Origin: Pedobacter frigiditerrae
GTDB lineage: Bacteria > Bacteroidota > Bacteroidia > Sphingobacteriales > Sphingobacteriaceae
Assembly: GCF_004331645.1 (NCBI RefSeq)
Contig: NZ_SJSK01000001.1
Span: 682,001 to 746,000 of the forward strand
Length of the DNA stretch: 64,000 nt
Direction: 5' to 3'
Shown here: positions 53,852-60,778 of the stretch, piece after piece
Position numbering within the stretch: position 1 is the first letter of the stretch
Layout of the letters: each line of letters begins with the position of its first letter
Notes under the pieces: generated by a model
The model's database searches: none
What the model was told of the DNA's origin: nothing
The model's input: only the letters and a program-made list of their open reading frames with translations
Made by a program: the position numbers and the translations under genes

Positions 53852-53980
53852 CAAGGAACGAATGCTTTGAAAAAGCTTGATTACTAGAGTTGCAATGGTT
53901 AAACTAATATACTAATTTAAGTTGAGTGAACGGGGGTAAAATTTAAATATTTGGATAGAGAATGTTAAATTGTTACCCAT

Positions 53981-54042
53981 TGGCCGGTGTCTTATATGGT
54001 GAAGCCATAGTTAAAACAAGCTGGTCGATGAGACACCGACCA
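53981..54042. repeat. Hairpin TGGCCGGTGTCT / AGACACCGACCA
   Basis: 12-bp arms (53981-53992, 54031-54042) with one mismatch; inner hairpins TATGG/CCATA and GGTCG/CGACC. It is just past the stop of the MCP-like sensor gene. CAAGCTGGTCG inside it (54017-54027) recurs at 53405-53415. Confidence 0.6.
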
Positions 54043-54053
54043 TTAGGCCAGAT

Positions 54054-54719
54054 TTAATTCAGATTAAATTTCTCCTGCTTCACCTTAATTACGTTTGAAG
54101 CAAAGATGATGGACACAATTAATATTCCGATTACAATGGCCAAAACAAATTGAATGGCTGAGTAAATCTTAGTTCCGGCATATAAGCTTTCAGATTCTTT
54201 AATCAGTTCTTTACCTACTAAAGTTTGTGTTTTGGTTAAAAGCGATAAGTTTTTAAGAATCTCCTTATAAGAATAGTTTAACTCTTCAAAAGCAAAAACA
54301 TCATTGTGTTTGGTATTAAAAACTGCATCTTTTTCAAGTGTTTGGTGCGTAATTAATCTTTGTTTCAATTGCTGTAAGCTGCTTTTTTCATCATTAACCA
54401 AAAAAGTTTTGCCGTATTTTTTTAAGACAGAGTCGATTTTGGAATTACGAATTGCCATTAATTTAGCGGTTTGCTCAGCTTCTGAAATGTTTAAACGGCG
54501 ATGTTTTTCAATCAAATCTCTTTTTTCGAAAAGAATTTCGGAAACATAAAAAAGATCTGCGGCGGGAACCAACCTATCATTATACATGGAAACAAAGGCA
54601 TTATTCATGCTATTCAAGCTCTTGTCCTCTAAAAGCCTTATTAATATGGTGCAAGCCATGATACAAAAAAGGAGTAAGGCAATTTTTGCTTTTTGCTGAA
54701 TAGAAAAGGCAATTTTCAT
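54054..54719 (-). CDS. Membrane sensor with 4-helix-bundle MCP ligand domain and no output domain
   Basis: 221 residues. TM1 at about 14-30 and TM2 at about 190-212, enclosing a periplasmic four-helix bundle of the 4HB_MCP type: NSMNNAFVSMYNDRLVPAADLFYVSEILFEKRDLI is the characteristic first helix turn, followed by heptad-like helices. Only about nine residues follow TM2, so there is no HAMP, methyl-accepting or kinase domain. It may be a truncated receptor, or act by pairing with another membrane protein. Neighbouring DNA has no chemotaxis or kinase gene. Confidence 0.8.
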   Translation of the reverse strand: MKIAFSIQQKAKIALLLFCIMACTILIRLLEDKSLNSMNNAFVSMYNDRLVPAADLFYVSEILFEKRDLIEKHRRLNISEAEQTAKLMAIRNSKIDSVLKKYGKTFLVNDEKSSLQQLKQRLITHQTLEKDAVFNTKHNDVFAFEELNYSYKEILKNLSLLTKTQTLVGKELIKESESLYAGTKIYSAIQFVLAIVIGILIVSIIFASNVIKVKQEKFNLN

Positions 54720-54816
54720 AAGCTATAATTTGGTTTATGGCAAAGTAAATAAAGATTATAATATTGTCAATTTTAGGGATAGAAAGTGACTTGATTATGC
54801 TAAAGTTATCGCTGTC

Positions 54817-54916
54817 TCGTCATGCTCAGCTTGACTGGGCATCGTAATGCGGTTACAAAGTTTAATCGAGTTCTTGATAAGGTGCATTACGATGCCCACC
54901 TGCGTGGGAATGACGA
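54817..54916. repeat. CGTCATGC-ended dispersed hairpin element
   Basis: TCGTCATGCTCAGC at the left, GGGAATGACGA at the right; inner arms GGGCATCGTAATGC and GCATTACGATGCCC are exact reverse complements. Lies between two minus-strand genes. Confidence 0.75.
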
Positions 54917-54928
54917 AAAATATAACGC

Positions 54929-54961
54929 AAAAAAAATGCGGACATCCATCCGCATTTTTTT
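54929..54961. terminator. Bidirectional terminator downstream of the GIN-domain gene
   Basis: ATGCGGA (54936-54942) pairs with TCCGCAT (54949-54955); eight A before and seven T after let it work on both strands. It ends the minus-strand gene at 55009. Confidence 0.85.
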
Positions 54962-55008
54962 AACTAAACTAAAAACTAAACTAAATTTATGATGGATTAT
55001 GAATTTTA

Positions 55009-55623
55009 TTATTCGGCAATCGCTAATTGAACTGGAGCAGCTATTTTAGCAATTGAAATATTTTGTGATTTGATGCTTGTAGTTTCTGCAGCAAAACTGT
55101 TCATGTTCAATTTAGCCACACTTCCTAAAACCGCATTGTACTCTTCAGTTGTACCAGATAATGTTAAGTTTGCTTCATCAGTTACATTTGCGTTTAAGCT
55201 AATTGTACTCGTGTTCAAATTTGCTGTTGCTTTATCTTTTAAGTTAACATCTAAGTTCAAAAGACTAAATTTTCCAAAAGTTTTAACAGTTGCATTTTCA
55301 GATGCAGTGATAGAGTTTAAATTAGTTACATAAACAATAACTGTTAAAGTTTCTTTGTTGAAAGAACTGATACGCAGCTCTCCATTTTTTTGTTGAACCA
55401 ATGCATTACTTGCGTAATAATCATTGTAAACTTTCACATTCTCATCAGCGCTTTGAACCAAGATCAACTCTACATTTCCAGAGACATTTATTTTATTTAC
55501 TTTTTTAACATCTGTTAAAACTGTTTGTTTCTGACCATCAGCTGCCTTAGTAACAAAAGCTGAACTTGTTAATACTAAACCTGTTAATGATAATGCGATT
55601 AATGTTTTGATAGAAGTTTTCAT
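55009..55623 (-). CDS. GIN domain (DUF2807) secreted protein
   Basis: 204 residues. Signal peptide (1-27, ALSLTGLVLTSSAFVTKA). The rest is a repetitive beta-helix: VNKINVSGNVELILVQSADENVKVYN is the classic DUF2807 opening, followed by short strand repeats (LNSITASENATVKTFGKFSLLNLDVNLK, partly quoted) with Asn/Thr/Ser turns. The domain is called head GIN and likened to adhesin passenger repeats; function unknown. Paralogues are frequent in Bacteroidetes. A pair of CGTT-GTCGA direct repeats lies 150 bases upstream, a possible regulator site. Confidence 0.85.
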   Translation of the reverse strand: MKTSIKTLIALSLTGLVLTSSAFVTKAADGQKQTVLTDVKKVNKINVSGNVELILVQSADENVKVYNDYYASNALVQQKNGELRISSFNKETLTVIVYVTNLNSITASENATVKTFGKFSLLNLDVNLKDKATANLNTSTISLNANVTDEANLTLSGTTEEYNAVLGSVAKLNMNSFAAETTSIKSQNISIAKIAAPVQLAIAE

Positions 55624-56032
55624 ATTTTTATTTTTTTAAAATCTTTGTTTTATAAATGTTTTTTCTTTTTTGTCGCCGCCATCTTTCTGGCTGGTTTCGT
55701 ATATAAGACGAGGTCGAGGGCAAAAGGTTGCATCGTAAATCGCTGTATTATACCTACATCGTGTAACTGTCGACGAACGCCTGTAATTTTTCGACCAACG
55801 GGCATCAAAAAAATCATTAGAAAAGTTCCAAGGGAATCCCTTTGGGACAAGTTTTTGTTAAAAAGAGAGCTAGCTTTACTTGGGTTAGCCGCAAGGGCGA
55901 CGCCTAAGATGTCCCTGTTATAGGTTTAATCTATCAGAAACAGCATTTTATAGCAAAATCAGCTTCCCGTTTTGATTTCAGAAAAGAAAAAGCCAATTTT
56001 ATTAATCCTGTAACAATCTTTAAAACACAAAT
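55624..56032. other. Divergent region between the GIN-domain and threonine-aldolase-like genes
   Basis: 409 bases, no credible gene. Holds the direct repeats at 55770-55800; a stretch with palindromic TCCCTTTGGGACAA (55840-55853), repeated at 60241-60256; and TTAGCCGCAAGGGCGACGCC (55876-55901 region), resembling the repeat DNA at 35.9 kb. The last 100 bases before 56033 are AT-rich and likely hold the promoter of the plus-strand gene. Confidence 0.55.
55770..55800 (-). promoter_or_regulatory. Direct-repeat operator candidate (LytTR-like)
   Basis: On the minus strand CGTTGGTCGA (55800-55791) and CGTTCGTCGA (55779-55770), start to start 21 bp, i.e. two helical turns. This is the spacing used by LytTR-type response regulators. 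Points toward the GIN-domain gene. Confidence 0.4.
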
Positions 56033-57220
56033 ATGTCTGCCTATAAACGCCGCGATTTCTTAAAGCTCTCTTCATTATCTGCCTTGCCTCTTATTGCTTC
56101 GGCGGTGCCATTAAATGCATTTGCTTCAGCAAAGCAGCAAGTATCAAAAGATAGTGAAGCGGTTTATTTTATTAATGATGGCATTTTTTATAGACCTGAA
56201 GACTTTATCAATAAGCTCCAAGAGATTAATGCTGCAAAACCAATAGAACGGGATAGTTACGCAGAAGGAGGCGATATAGAAAAGCTGTTAAATAAGTTTA
56301 AAGAAATGACAGGAAAGGAAGCAGCTATTTTTATGCCTTCTGGCACATTAGCTAACCAATTGGCTATTAGTTATTTGTGCGGAGGTAATACAAAGGCATT
56401 TGTGCAAGAGACGAGTCACGTTTACAGGGATGAAGGAGATGCGGCACAAACTTTATTTAATAAACGATTAATTCCCTTAGCTCAAGGCAAAGCACATTTT
56501 ACCCTAGAAGAACTCAAACAGTCTGTTACTTACCATGAAGTAGGAGAGGTTTTTGTTGGCGGTGTAGGTGCAATTTCCATAGAAACACCAGTAAGAAGAT
56601 GCGATAATCAAGCATTTCCATTAGAAGAAATTAAAAAGATTTCGGCGTATTGTAAAGAAAAAGGATTTAAAATGCATTTAGATGGGGCAAGACTGCACAT
56701 GGCAACAGCATTTACAAATTCAACCGTAAAAGAATATTCCTCGTACTTTGACACCGTTTATATGTGTTTGTATAAATATTTAGGGGCTCCAGGTGGCGCC
56801 ATTTTGTGTGGAGACAAAGCTTTAATAGATCAAATGCATCATTTAGTTAAAATACACGGTGGCAGCGTTTTTACAAATTGGCCTAGTGCTGCCATCGCTC
56901 TACACCACCTTAAGGATATTGATGAAGTAATGGAAAAGATTAAAACAAAAACCAAGGATTTATTTAGTCTTTTTACTCAGCTTAAGGGGATAAAAGTTAG
57001 TGAGGTAGAAAATGGCACAAACCAATTTAATGTTTCAATAGATAAAGGCATTGACCCCGGAAAGCTAAATACCAGGTTGAGGGGAGAACATAATATCGTT
57101 TTCGGAATGCCGAGGGAAGATGGTTTTGTAAAGATAAAAGTCAATCCAACTTTGCTAAGAAGAGAGAACAAGTTAATTATTGAGGCTTTTAAGGAGGCAA
57201 TAACATTTGCAAAAAGTTAA
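56033..57220 (+). CDS. Tat-exported threonine aldolase / beta-eliminating lyase family protein
   Basis: 395 residues. The N-terminus KRRDFLKLSSLSALPLIASA is a twin-arginine (Tat) signal, which suits export of a folded, cofactor-loaded enzyme. The rest is a fold-type I PLP enzyme of the threonine aldolase group: FMPSGTLANQLAI, GVGAISIETPVRR, MHLDGARLHMA with the PLP-pyridine Asp, and the Schiff-base Lys248 in CLYKYLGAPGGAIL. Low-specificity threonine aldolase cleaves threonine to glycine and acetaldehyde, but the exported relatives have no known substrate. Single gene. Confidence 0.85.
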   Translation: MSAYKRRDFLKLSSLSALPLIASAVPLNAFASAKQQVSKDSEAVYFINDGIFYRPEDFINKLQEINAAKPIERDSYAEGGDIEKLLNKFKEMTGKEAAIFMPSGTLANQLAISYLCGGNTKAFVQETSHVYRDEGDAAQTLFNKRLIPLAQGKAHFTLEELKQSVTYHEVGEVFVGGVGAISIETPVRRCDNQAFPLEEIKKISAYCKEKGFKMHLDGARLHMATAFTNSTVKEYSSYFDTVYMCLYKYLGAPGGAILCGDKALIDQMHHLVKIHGGSVFTNWPSAAIALHHLKDIDEVMEKIKTKTKDLFSLFTQLKGIKVSEVENGTNQFNVSIDKGIDPGKLNTRLRGEHNIVFGMPREDGFVKIKVNPTLLRRENKLIIEAFKEAITFAKS

Positions 57221-57247
57221 TCTTGGATTGAATTTTAATAATGTGAA

Positions 57248-57327
57248 TATCCCTAAATGAGCGTCTTGGAGGCTCAGGCCGACAAACGGTTAAACCTTTA
57301 GGTAAAAAAAACAGTCACACAGGGATA
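57248..57327 (+). ncRNA. Candidate structured leader RNA of the apbE gene
   Basis: TATCCCT (57248-57254) pairs perfectly with AGGGATA (57321-57327), closing a multi-branched fold with TGAGC/GCTCA (57258-57262 / 57272-57276) and CCG/CGG (57279-57281 / 57287-57289). Alternatively CCTAAA (57252-57257) pairs with TTTAGG (57297-57302), which excludes the first helix. It does not match any riboswitch consensus I can recall. Confidence 0.45.
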
Positions 57328-57383
57328 AAATCGAAACCAAGTTTTAAATTTACTCCTAATTTAGAATTAAACTTAATTATTAA

Positions 57384-58901
57384 ATGAAACTATTTGCCTC
57401 TTTGCTAGCTGGTTTATTGTTAATTGGTGCTCCACCTAAAACAGAAAAAGTTAAGGAAAACAACCAACATTTATATGTTTCTCACTACGAAAATGTGTTG
57501 GGAACATCACTAGAATTTAAATTTACAAGTGTTTCTGAAGCAGAAGCTGAAAAAGCGGAAACAGCTGCTTTAGCAGAGATCGATAGACTTTCGGCTATTT
57601 TTAGTGCTTATGATGCCAATAGTGAATTTAGTAAATGGATGAAACAAGACCTGAATACTCCAGTTAAAGTTTCAAAGGAATTGTTTGAGATGTTGAACTT
57701 GTTTGAGCAATGGAAAATACGTACAAATGGCGCTTTAGACGCATCAGCAGTGGTAGCAAATAAGCTTTGGAGCGATGCCGCTAAAAAACAACAATTACCT
57801 ACAGCAACAGCAATTAAATCGGCCGTTGCCACGATGAAACAGGTACATTATGTGCTTAATGAAAATAATTTAACTGCTACACGTTTAAGCTCAGCACCTT
57901 TAGTGATGAATACTTTTGCAAAAAGCTACATCATTAATTTAGCTTGTGACGTGGCTTTGGCTTCAGCTAAAGTAAATGCGGTTGTGGTAAATATTGGTGG
58001 CGATTTAGTAATTAAAGGCGATGTTACAGACGCCGTAAATGTAACCAATCCTTTAGCAAATGCAGAAAATGATGCGCCTCTGGCTTATTTATTGCTTAGC
58101 AATAAAGCTGTTGCAACGAGTGGTAATTATCGCAGGGGTGAGCAAATTGGCAAGAATTGGTATTCACATATTGTTGACCCACGTACCGGCAAGCCTGTTG
58201 ATGGTGTAATTAGCGCAACCGTTATTGCGCCAAACGCTACAGACGCTGGTGCACTTGCTACTGCATTTAACGTTTTGTCTTTAGAAGAGAGCAAAGTTTT
58301 GGCTGCAACTGTTGATGGCGCAGAATATTTAATCATTACCAATGATGGTAAAAGAATAGAAAGTAAAGGCTGGAACGCTTATGTTGATGCCAGCAAAAAT
58401 GTTAAAACTGAAAAAACAATCTCGGTTTTAAAAGGAGCAGAAAAGCCTTGGGATCCAAAATTTGAGTTGGCTATTAACTTTGAGTTTAATAAAATTGAAG
58501 GAAATAGTCACCGTCCATTTGCTGCCATTTGGGTAGAGAATGAAGCTAAAAAATCAGTTCGTAATTTGGCTTTATGGTACAATAAAACCAAATGGATTCC
58601 AGACCTTAAAAACTGGTATCGTATCAACGGAACAACTTTTACTGCAGATAAAACCACTTATGCTTCGGTAACTGGCGCAACACGTAATCCAGGAAAATAC
58701 ACCATAAAATGGGATGGAAAAGATGATAAAGGCGACTTTGTTCCGCAGGGAAAATACACCATCATGATAGAAACCTCTAAAGAACATGGAACGGATGAAA
58801 TTATCCGTCAGCCTTTAGAACTAAAAAAAGCTGCAAAAAAGACAACAAATGCAGGCAATGTTGAAATCTCAAACGTAACTTTTGACTTCTATAAAAAATA
58901 A
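57384..58901 (+). CDS. FAD:protein FMN transferase (ApbE) fused to DUF2271
   Basis: 505 residues. Signal peptide (1-17). Residues about 30-330 are ApbE: VVVNIGGDLVIKG, HIVDPRTGKPVDGVISATVIAPNATDAGALATAFNVL with the metal-binding Asp/Thr. ApbE attaches FMN to threonine of exported redox proteins. Residues about 345-500 are DUF2271: RPFAAIWVENEAKKSVRNLALWYNKTKWIPDLKNWYR (partly) and GKYTIKWDGKDDKGDFVPQGKYTIMIE. The next gene overlaps by 20 bases. Inference: the pair serves a periplasmic flavin-linked electron transfer chain. A structured leader precedes it. Confidence 0.9.
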   Translation: MKLFASLLAGLLLIGAPPKTEKVKENNQHLYVSHYENVLGTSLEFKFTSVSEAEAEKAETAALAEIDRLSAIFSAYDANSEFSKWMKQDLNTPVKVSKELFEMLNLFEQWKIRTNGALDASAVVANKLWSDAAKKQQLPTATAIKSAVATMKQVHYVLNENNLTATRLSSAPLVMNTFAKSYIINLACDVALASAKVNAVVVNIGGDLVIKGDVTDAVNVTNPLANAENDAPLAYLLLSNKAVATSGNYRRGEQIGKNWYSHIVDPRTGKPVDGVISATVIAPNATDAGALATAFNVLSLEESKVLAATVDGAEYLIITNDGKRIESKGWNAYVDASKNVKTEKTISVLKGAEKPWDPKFELAINFEFNKIEGNSHRPFAAIWVENEAKKSVRNLALWYNKTKWIPDLKNWYRINGTTFTADKTTYASVTGATRNPGKYTIKWDGKDDKGDFVPQGKYTIMIETSKEHGTDEIIRQPLELKKAAKKTTNAGNVEISNVTFDFYKK

Positions 58902-59547
58902 CTCGACACCAGAAGCAACGCCTTCAAAGAAGAAAGTTGTACAGAAAACGGCTAATTCTAAAAAGGAAGTAGCCAAGTTATCCCGTTGGTTACATATTTA
59001 CCTTTCGATGGTGAGTTTTGCCGTTGTGCTTTTTTTTTCGTTTACAGGCTTAACATTAAACCATCCATCATGGTTGGGTGGCGACAAACAAGTTAACATC
59101 AAAAATAAAGGCACTTTAAATGTTAAATGGGTAAATAATCCAGACACCAACAAAATAGCCAAACTAGAAATAGTAGAGTTTTTACGCAAAACACATCACG
59201 TTAAAGGCTATGTAAGCGAAGTTAGAATTGATGAGGCCGAAGTTAGTGTTACCTTAAAAGGACCAGCTTATTCTGCTGATGCCTTTATAGACCGCAAGAC
59301 AGGAAAGTACGAGTTATCGGAAATAAAAATGGGCGTTGTTGCTGTCATGAACGACTTGCATAAGGGCAGGGATTCTGGCTCTGGCTGGGGATGGATCATA
59401 GACATTTCTGCAGTATTTTTAATCCTAGTTTCTTTAAGTGGATTAATCTTGTTGTGTTTCATAAAAAAGAGACGCGTTGCAGGATTTATAACCGGTATAA
59501 TTGGCTTACTAATTTGTTATTTGATTTACGCGATTTTTGTGCCTTAG
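58882..59547 (+). CDS. PepSY-associated TM protein
   Basis: 221 residues from the TTG at 58882, which overlaps the apbE stop region by 20 bases; no ATG precedes the first TM helix, so this start, by translational coupling, is likely. A Lys-rich N-tail, TM1 (37-57, LHIYLSMVSFAVVLFFSFTG), a periplasmic PepSY-like domain with TLNHPSWLGG and LHKGRDSGSGWGWIID, then two TM segments (about 165-190 and 196-219). This is the PepSY-associated helix family found with ApbE/DUF2271 genes, perhaps as a membrane redox partner. Confidence 0.85.
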   Translation: MTSIKNNSTPEATPSKKKVVQKTANSKKEVAKLSRWLHIYLSMVSFAVVLFFSFTGLTLNHPSWLGGDKQVNIKNKGTLNVKWVNNPDTNKIAKLEIVEFLRKTHHVKGYVSEVRIDEAEVSVTLKGPAYSADAFIDRKTGKYELSEIKMGVVAVMNDLHKGRDSGSGWGWIIDISAVFLILVSLSGLILLCFIKKRRVAGFITGIIGLLICYLIYAIFVP

Positions 59548-59550
59548 ATT

Positions 59551-59684
59551 TTCTCGTTATCTCGAAGGGGGAACGACCGAGAGATCTGAAAGCTATTATG
59601 TTCTTGCTTTGTTTGTGCAGAAACTTTATTCAATGGCTAATAAAATTAGAGATTTCTCCTCGCTGCGCTGCGATCGAAATGACG
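59551..59684. repeat. GTCATTTCGA-type dispersed hairpin element
   Basis: TCTCGTTATCTCGAAGG at the left and GCGATCGAAATGACGCC at the right, with GAGAGATCT / AGAGATTTCTC inside. Between convergent genes. Confidence 0.55.
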
Positions 59685-59695
59685 CCTTTGTATAA

Positions 59696-60211
59696 TCACT
59701 CATTAAAAGGATAAATCTTGTAATCAATAATAAATTCACAATCTTTCGGAAGATTGATGTAGATTTCTTCCAATAAAGGATCGTTTCTATCTGCTCTTAT
59801 TAAAAGCTTTTTTAAGGAAGTTAGTTTTCCAATTTGCTGAAAACCAGCAGTTGTAATGGAGGTTCCAATTAAATGTAAAAGCTCCAATCCTTTGATGGCA
59901 CAAATAAAAGGCATTGCTTCGTTTGTGATGTCATGACAACCTTTTAACCGAAGTTCGGTGATGTAATCTAGTTTTACCAGTTCTTCGATACCCTCATTGG
60001 TAATGTTTGTTTCGTCTAAGTCTAATTGCCCAACTGATTTAATGCCTTGTACCATTCTTATTAAATGGTCATCATCAACACGATCATAAAGTCTAAAACG
60101 AACATGTTCCACATGCATGGGAATGCCAGGAATATGTTTGGGAACATTCATGTAATAGAATGTTGCCCAAAATTGTTGGTCGGCTTGTTTTTCTCTTTTT
60201 TTATTTCTCAT
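59696..60211 (-). CDS. Leucine-rich-repeat protein of unknown function
   Basis: 171 residues. N-tail basic (RNKKREK). Then leucine-rich repeats of the cysteine-containing/AMN1-like kind: IKSVGQLDLDETNITNEGIEEL, LDYITELRLKGCHDITNEAM, IKGLELLHLIGTSITTAGFQQI, LTSLKKLLIRAD. Four units with the LxxLxLxxTxIT pattern, enough for a short curved solenoid. No signal peptide or enzyme motif. Next to ybeY (44 bases away) but no functional link is known. Confidence 0.78.
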   Translation of the reverse strand: MRNKKREKQADQQFWATFYYMNVPKHIPGIPMHVEHVRFRLYDRVDDDHLIRMVQGIKSVGQLDLDETNITNEGIEELVKLDYITELRLKGCHDITNEAMPFICAIKGLELLHLIGTSITTAGFQQIGKLTSLKKLLIRADRNDPLLEEIYINLPKDCEFIIDYKIYPFNE

Positions 60212-60255
60212 TGCAATACCAACAATAAAGTGCCAAAGATATCCCTTTGGGACAA

Positions 60256-60687
60256 TTAAGGCAATACTTCAAGTTTCGCCAAGTAATAATCTTCTTTCTC
60301 TGTCATTAGTGTTTTTGCTGCCTTTGTTTTGTCTTTATAGCCCAATAAATGCAATGTACCGTGTATGATCACTCTGCATAATTCAGCAAGTGTAGTTGAT
60401 TTAAAATTAACGGCATTTTCCTTAATCCTCTCTAAGCTGATAAAAATATCGCCCACGATCGTTTTAAGCTCCTCAGAGTTGTCGAAAGTAATCACGTCGG
60501 TATAATCGTCGTGCTGAAGGTAATCTTGGTTTATACGCAACAAATATTCATCGGAGCATAAAATGAGGTTCAGTTCGTCTAATTGATAACCCTCTTCTGT
60601 AATTGTTGCAGCAATCCAAGCTTTAATTAAACGTTTATGCTTTAGGTTATAGGAAATGTCTTCAGTAAAGAAATTGATTTTAGCCAT
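60256..60687 (-). CDS. ybeY: Endoribonuclease YbeY (16S rRNA maturation)
   Basis: 143 residues. Single-strand endoribonuclease needed for 16S rRNA 3'-end maturation and ribosome quality control. The zinc site reads IHGTLHLLGYKDKTK: His109 and His113 are kept, but the third ligand of the E. coli pattern HGxLHLxGYDH is not His (the sequence is YKDK, with Asp119). This YKDK form is, to my recollection, usual in Bacteroidetes. Upstream motif DVITFDN is present as in the family. Confidence 0.93.
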   Translation of the reverse strand: MAKINFFTEDISYNLKHKRLIKAWIAATITEEGYQLDELNLILCSDEYLLRINQDYLQHDDYTDVITFDNSEELKTIVGDIFISLERIKENAVNFKSTTLAELCRVIIHGTLHLLGYKDKTKAAKTLMTEKEDYYLAKLEVLP

Positions 60688-60694
60688 AATAGAT

Positions 60695-60778
60695 GTTTGT
60701 CGTTCAGAGCGCAGCGATGAGTCTATAAAACAGTTAATAAACAGCTTTCTGGTCGCTGCGCGCTGTCGAAATGACGAT
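60695..60778. repeat. GTCATTC-ended dispersed hairpin element
   Basis: TTTGTCGTTCAGAGCGCAGCG at left and CGCTGTCGAAATGACGATT at right; CGCAGCG and CGCTGCG pair inside. Between ybeY and the DUF4175 gene. Confidence 0.7.

Larger units (their letters stand above)
53056..54053. other. 1-kb non-coding island dominated by 11-bp periodic DNA
   Basis: No credible gene: two overlapping frames (53508-53780 and 53524-53736) exist only because the repeat is stop-poor, and both encode Pro/Lys/Arg-rich shifts of the same unit. From left: TTTGA spaced 10, 10 and 9 (53237-53270); TTTGTTCGAGA twice, 22 apart (53278, 53300); TCTGGGAGGAA/TGTGGGAGAAA 11 apart (53344, 53355); CATC at 53452, 53463, 53474; TCGTAACTG at 53476 and 53487; the CGAA array; the GTGGA array; a hairpin at 53981-54042. 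Confidence 0.75.

Noticed and set aside
55645..55923. 92-codon frame before the Tat-exported enzyme
   Set aside because: Made of repeat words (TTAGCCGCAAGGG, CCCTTTGGGAC); no homology seen.
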